This document shows positions 62,115 through 64,000 of a DNA stretch of 64,000 bases, piece by piece. How positions within the stretch are numbered: the stretch's first letter is position 1; the number at the start of each line of letters is the position of its first letter. A program made the position numbers and the translations under genes. The stretch is from Roseomonas gilardii. Its GTDB lineage: Bacteria; Pseudomonadota; Alphaproteobacteria; Acetobacterales; Acetobacteraceae. Below the pieces are notes generated by a model that searched no databases, was not told the DNA's origin, and saw only the letters and a list, made by a program, of their open reading frames with translations. Location of the stretch: assembly GCF_001941945.1 (NCBI RefSeq), contig NZ_CP015584.1, forward strand, positions 186,001-250,000, in the 5' to 3' direction.

Positions 62115-64000
62115 TCAGAGGAGTTTATCCGGCGTGATCGGGAAGTGCCGCACGCGCTTTCCGGTCGCATGCCAGACAGCATTGGCGATCGCGCCGGCCG
62201 ATCCGGTGATGCCGATCTCGCCGACACCCTTGATGCCGAGTGCATTGACATAGGGGTCATGCTCCTCGACCAGGATGGCCTCGATGGAAGCCACGTCGGC
62301 ATTCACGGGCACGTGGTAGTCAGCCAGGTTGCTGTTCATGATGCGGCCGGTACGCCGGTCCATCTCCGCATGCTCGTGCAGGGCGAAGGACATGCCCCAT
62401 ATCATGCCGCCGTAATACTGGCTCCGCACCATGCGGGGATTGACGATCGTGCCGGCCGCAAAGGCCCCCACCAACCGCGCGACGCGCACCTGCCCCAGTT
62501 CCGGGTCCACCCTCACCTCGGCAAAGACCGCACCATGCGCGTGCATGGCATGGGCTTCCTGCGCCGTGGGGTCGGATGCACTGCTGCCGCGGCCTTCGAT
62601 CTCGGAAAGTCCCGCGCGTCCGAGGATCTCCCCGAAACCTTCGCTGCGGCTCTCGTCGTCACGACGATGCAGCCGCCCGGCGCGGGCGATGACGCCGGCA
62701 TTGCCCGCACCGAACAGGGGCGAGTGTTCGTCCCCCGTCGCCAGCGCCGCCAGCTTCGCGATCACGTCGGCTCCCGCGGCATGGATGGCGATACCGGCGG
62801 TCGCGGTATGGGCGGACCCACCGGCGATGCCGGCATCCGGCAGCCTGGAATCGCCGGCGCGGAACTCCACGCGCTCCAGCGGCAGGCCGAGCCCATCGGC
62901 GGCGATCTGTGCCAGGGCGGTCCAGGCGCCCTGGCCCATGTCATGCGCGCCGGTCTCCACCAGGCCGCCGCCATCCTGTCGCAGCACCGCGCGGGCATGT
63001 CCCTGGAACATCAGGGCCGGGAAAGTGGCCGTGCCGACACCCCAGCCCACCAGAAGCCCGGCCTCGTCCTGCATCTGCCGCGGCGCCAGGGGGCGGGATT
63101 TCCAGCCGAAGCGCTCCGCGCCCTGTGCGTAGCACTCACGCAGCGCCTTGGAGGAGAAGGGCTTCCCGGAGATCGGCTCCGCCTCCGCGTAGTTCTTCAG
63201 GCGGAACTCCAGCGGGTCCATGCCGCAGACCCAGGCCATCTCGTCGATGGCGCTTTCCAGCGCGATGCTGCCGGTGGCCTCGCCCGGTGCGCGCATGAAC
63301 AGCGGCGTACCGGTGTCCAGCCGCACCGCGTCATAGGTCGTGGCGATGGCCGGGCTGGCGTAGAGCGTGTGCGCGATATCGGCCGCTGGTTCGAAGAAGT
63401 CGTCGAACGTGGAAGAATAGGTCCGCGCATGATGGCTGATGGCCTGTAGCGCGCCGGCGTCGTCGGCACCCAGCCGCAAGGTCTGGCGGGTCGCGGCACG
63501 ATGGCCGACCGGGCCATACATGTGCTCCCGCCGCAGCACCAGCTTCACCGGGCGATCCACCAGCTTCGCGGCCAGGATGCCCAGCATCTGCGGCCCCGCC
63601 AGCAGGCCCTTGGAGCCGAAGCCGCCGCCCAGGAAGGGACTGCGGATATGGATATTCTCCGCCGGGATGCCGAGCAGTTCCGCCGCGCGCATCTGCGCCA
63701 TGGCCAGGCCCTGGCTGGGCGTGTCGATCAGCAGCCGGTCGCCGTCCCAGGACGCCACGATCGCGTGCGGCTCCATCGCGTTGTGGAACTGCGCAGGGGT
63801 GTCGTAGGTGGCCTCCACCCGTCGCGCCGCGCCCATCAGGCCGGCTTCCACATCGCCCTTGCGGACGTCCGGCGGATTGCCGACCCCGACCGCCTTCGGC
63901 ACGAAGCTCTCTTCCGCGTCCAGCGACATGCGCGGCGCCTGGGCCTCATAGCGTGGCGCCAGCAGGCGCGCACCCTCGGCCGCCGCTTCCAGCGTTTCGC
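62115..64000 (-). CDS. Xanthine dehydrogenase-family molybdopterin-binding subunit (partial)
   Basis: The frame is open to the window edge, so the N-terminus is missing; about 628 residues are visible. Typical molybdenum-hydroxylase large-subunit segments are SPFLGGGFGSKGLLAGPQ, FMRAPGEATGSIALESAIDE and the catalytic Glu in KGVGEIGITGSAGAIANAVW. The group (XdhB/PaoC-like) oxidises aldehydes or aromatic heterocycles with FAD and 2Fe-2S partners that should lie upstream, outside the window. The C-terminus ends normally (VRHFPITPDKLL). Confidence 0.9.
   Translation of the reverse strand, partial: ETLEAAAEGARLLAPRYEAQAPRMSLDAEESFVPKAVGVGNPPDVRKGDVEAGLMGAARRVEATYDTPAQFHNAMEPHAIVASWDGDRLLIDTPSQGLAMAQMRAAELLGIPAENIHIRSPFLGGGFGSKGLLAGPQMLGILAAKLVDRPVKLVLRREHMYGPVGHRAATRQTLRLGADDAGALQAISHHARTYSSTFDDFFEPAADIAHTLYASPAIATTYDAVRLDTGTPLFMRAPGEATGSIALESAIDEMAWVCGMDPLEFRLKNYAEAEPISGKPFSSKALRECYAQGAERFGWKSRPLAPRQMQDEAGLLVGWGVGTATFPALMFQGHARAVLRQDGGGLVETGAHDMGQGAWTALAQIAADGLGLPLERVEFRAGDSRLPDAGIAGGSAHTATAGIAIHAAGADVIAKLAALATGDEHSPLFGAGNAGVIARAGRLHRRDDESRSEGFGEILGRAGLSEIEGRGSSASDPTAQEAHAMHAHGAVFAEVRVDPELGQVRVARLVGAFAAGTIVNPRMVRSQYYGGMIWGMSFALHEHAEMDRRTGRIMNSNLADYHVPVNADVASIEAILVEEHDPYVNALGIKGVGEIGITGSAGAIANAVWHATGKRVRHFPITPDKLL

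Overview
This is a GC-rich (about 70%) window from a free-living proteobacterium. The tightly packed ABC-transporter operons, many MalK/UgpC, Ssu and Rha-type transporters, a GTTC-N7-GTTC LexA-type site and overall gene content point to an alphaproteobacterium, most likely a Roseomonas-like member of the Acetobacteraceae. The taxonomic placement is an inference from content, not from a marker gene. No rRNA, tRNA, CRISPR array, intact insertion sequence or replication origin was recognised.

Layout. (1) 1-3243: the end of a bacterial alpha-2-macroglobulin gene followed by pbpC, the usual periplasmic defence pair. (2) 3321-11392: a sugar operon on the minus strand (solute-binding protein, two permeases, MalK-type ATPase, GH31 alpha-glucosidase) with a divergent LacI regulator; a perfect palindromic operator lies between them. 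An HxlR regulator follows (11441-11950). (3) 12181-18134: a complete heme-uptake locus hmuSTUV plus a TonB-dependent receptor, with Fur-like boxes before hmuS and before the receptor. (4) 18236-26820: an organosulfur-type accessory region (SsuD-like monooxygenase, orphan SsuA-like binding protein, class II aldolase, MmgE/PrpD protein, NtaA-like monooxygenase) and a polar amino-acid-type ABC transporter. (5) 27326-28414: a catalase-family heme protein. (6) 28451-37470: a carbohydrate cluster with a DUF4432 epimerase-like protein, an RbsABC/RhaPQT-type transporter, DeoC aldolase, DeoR regulator and FGGY kinase; together they suggest import, kinase step and DeoC-type cleavage of a pentose or deoxypentose. 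(7) 37492-39478: CsaA-like tRNA-binding protein, type II HAD dehalogenase, Lrp/AsnC regulator. (8) 39493-43565: LysR regulator divergent to a CitMHS transporter and an AtuA pair, probably one catabolic unit for a di/tricarboxylate-like substrate. (9) 43663-44479: a phosphinothricin-type acetyltransferase and a small protein preceded by a LexA-type box. (10) 44676-52409: a second organosulfur cluster with an isopenicillin-N-synthase-like dioxygenase, an O-acetylhomoserine sulfhydrylase-like enzyme, an SsuA/SsuD-like pair paralogous to that in region 4, an unannotated 38-residue membrane peptide, SsuB, SsuC and another binding protein. (11) 52803-54230: FAD-linked 2-hydroxyacid dehydrogenase. 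(12) 54306-58648: a second MalK-type sugar transporter. (13) 59018-64000: a GT39-like membrane glycosyltransferase, an alpha/beta hydrolase, a short transposase remnant, and the C-terminal part of a molybdopterin-binding dehydrogenase subunit that runs off the window.

The window reads as a scavenging island for carbon, iron and sulfur. The most interesting points are the two paralogous SsuA-SsuD pairs served by only one SsuBC pair, the small membrane peptide inside the second cluster, the LexA-type box in front of an unknown 80-residue protein, the three-half-site promoter before the sulfonate-type operon, and the DeoC/FGGY/DUF4432 sugar pathway of unknown substrate. Nothing seen amounts to a clearly new defence or mobile system.
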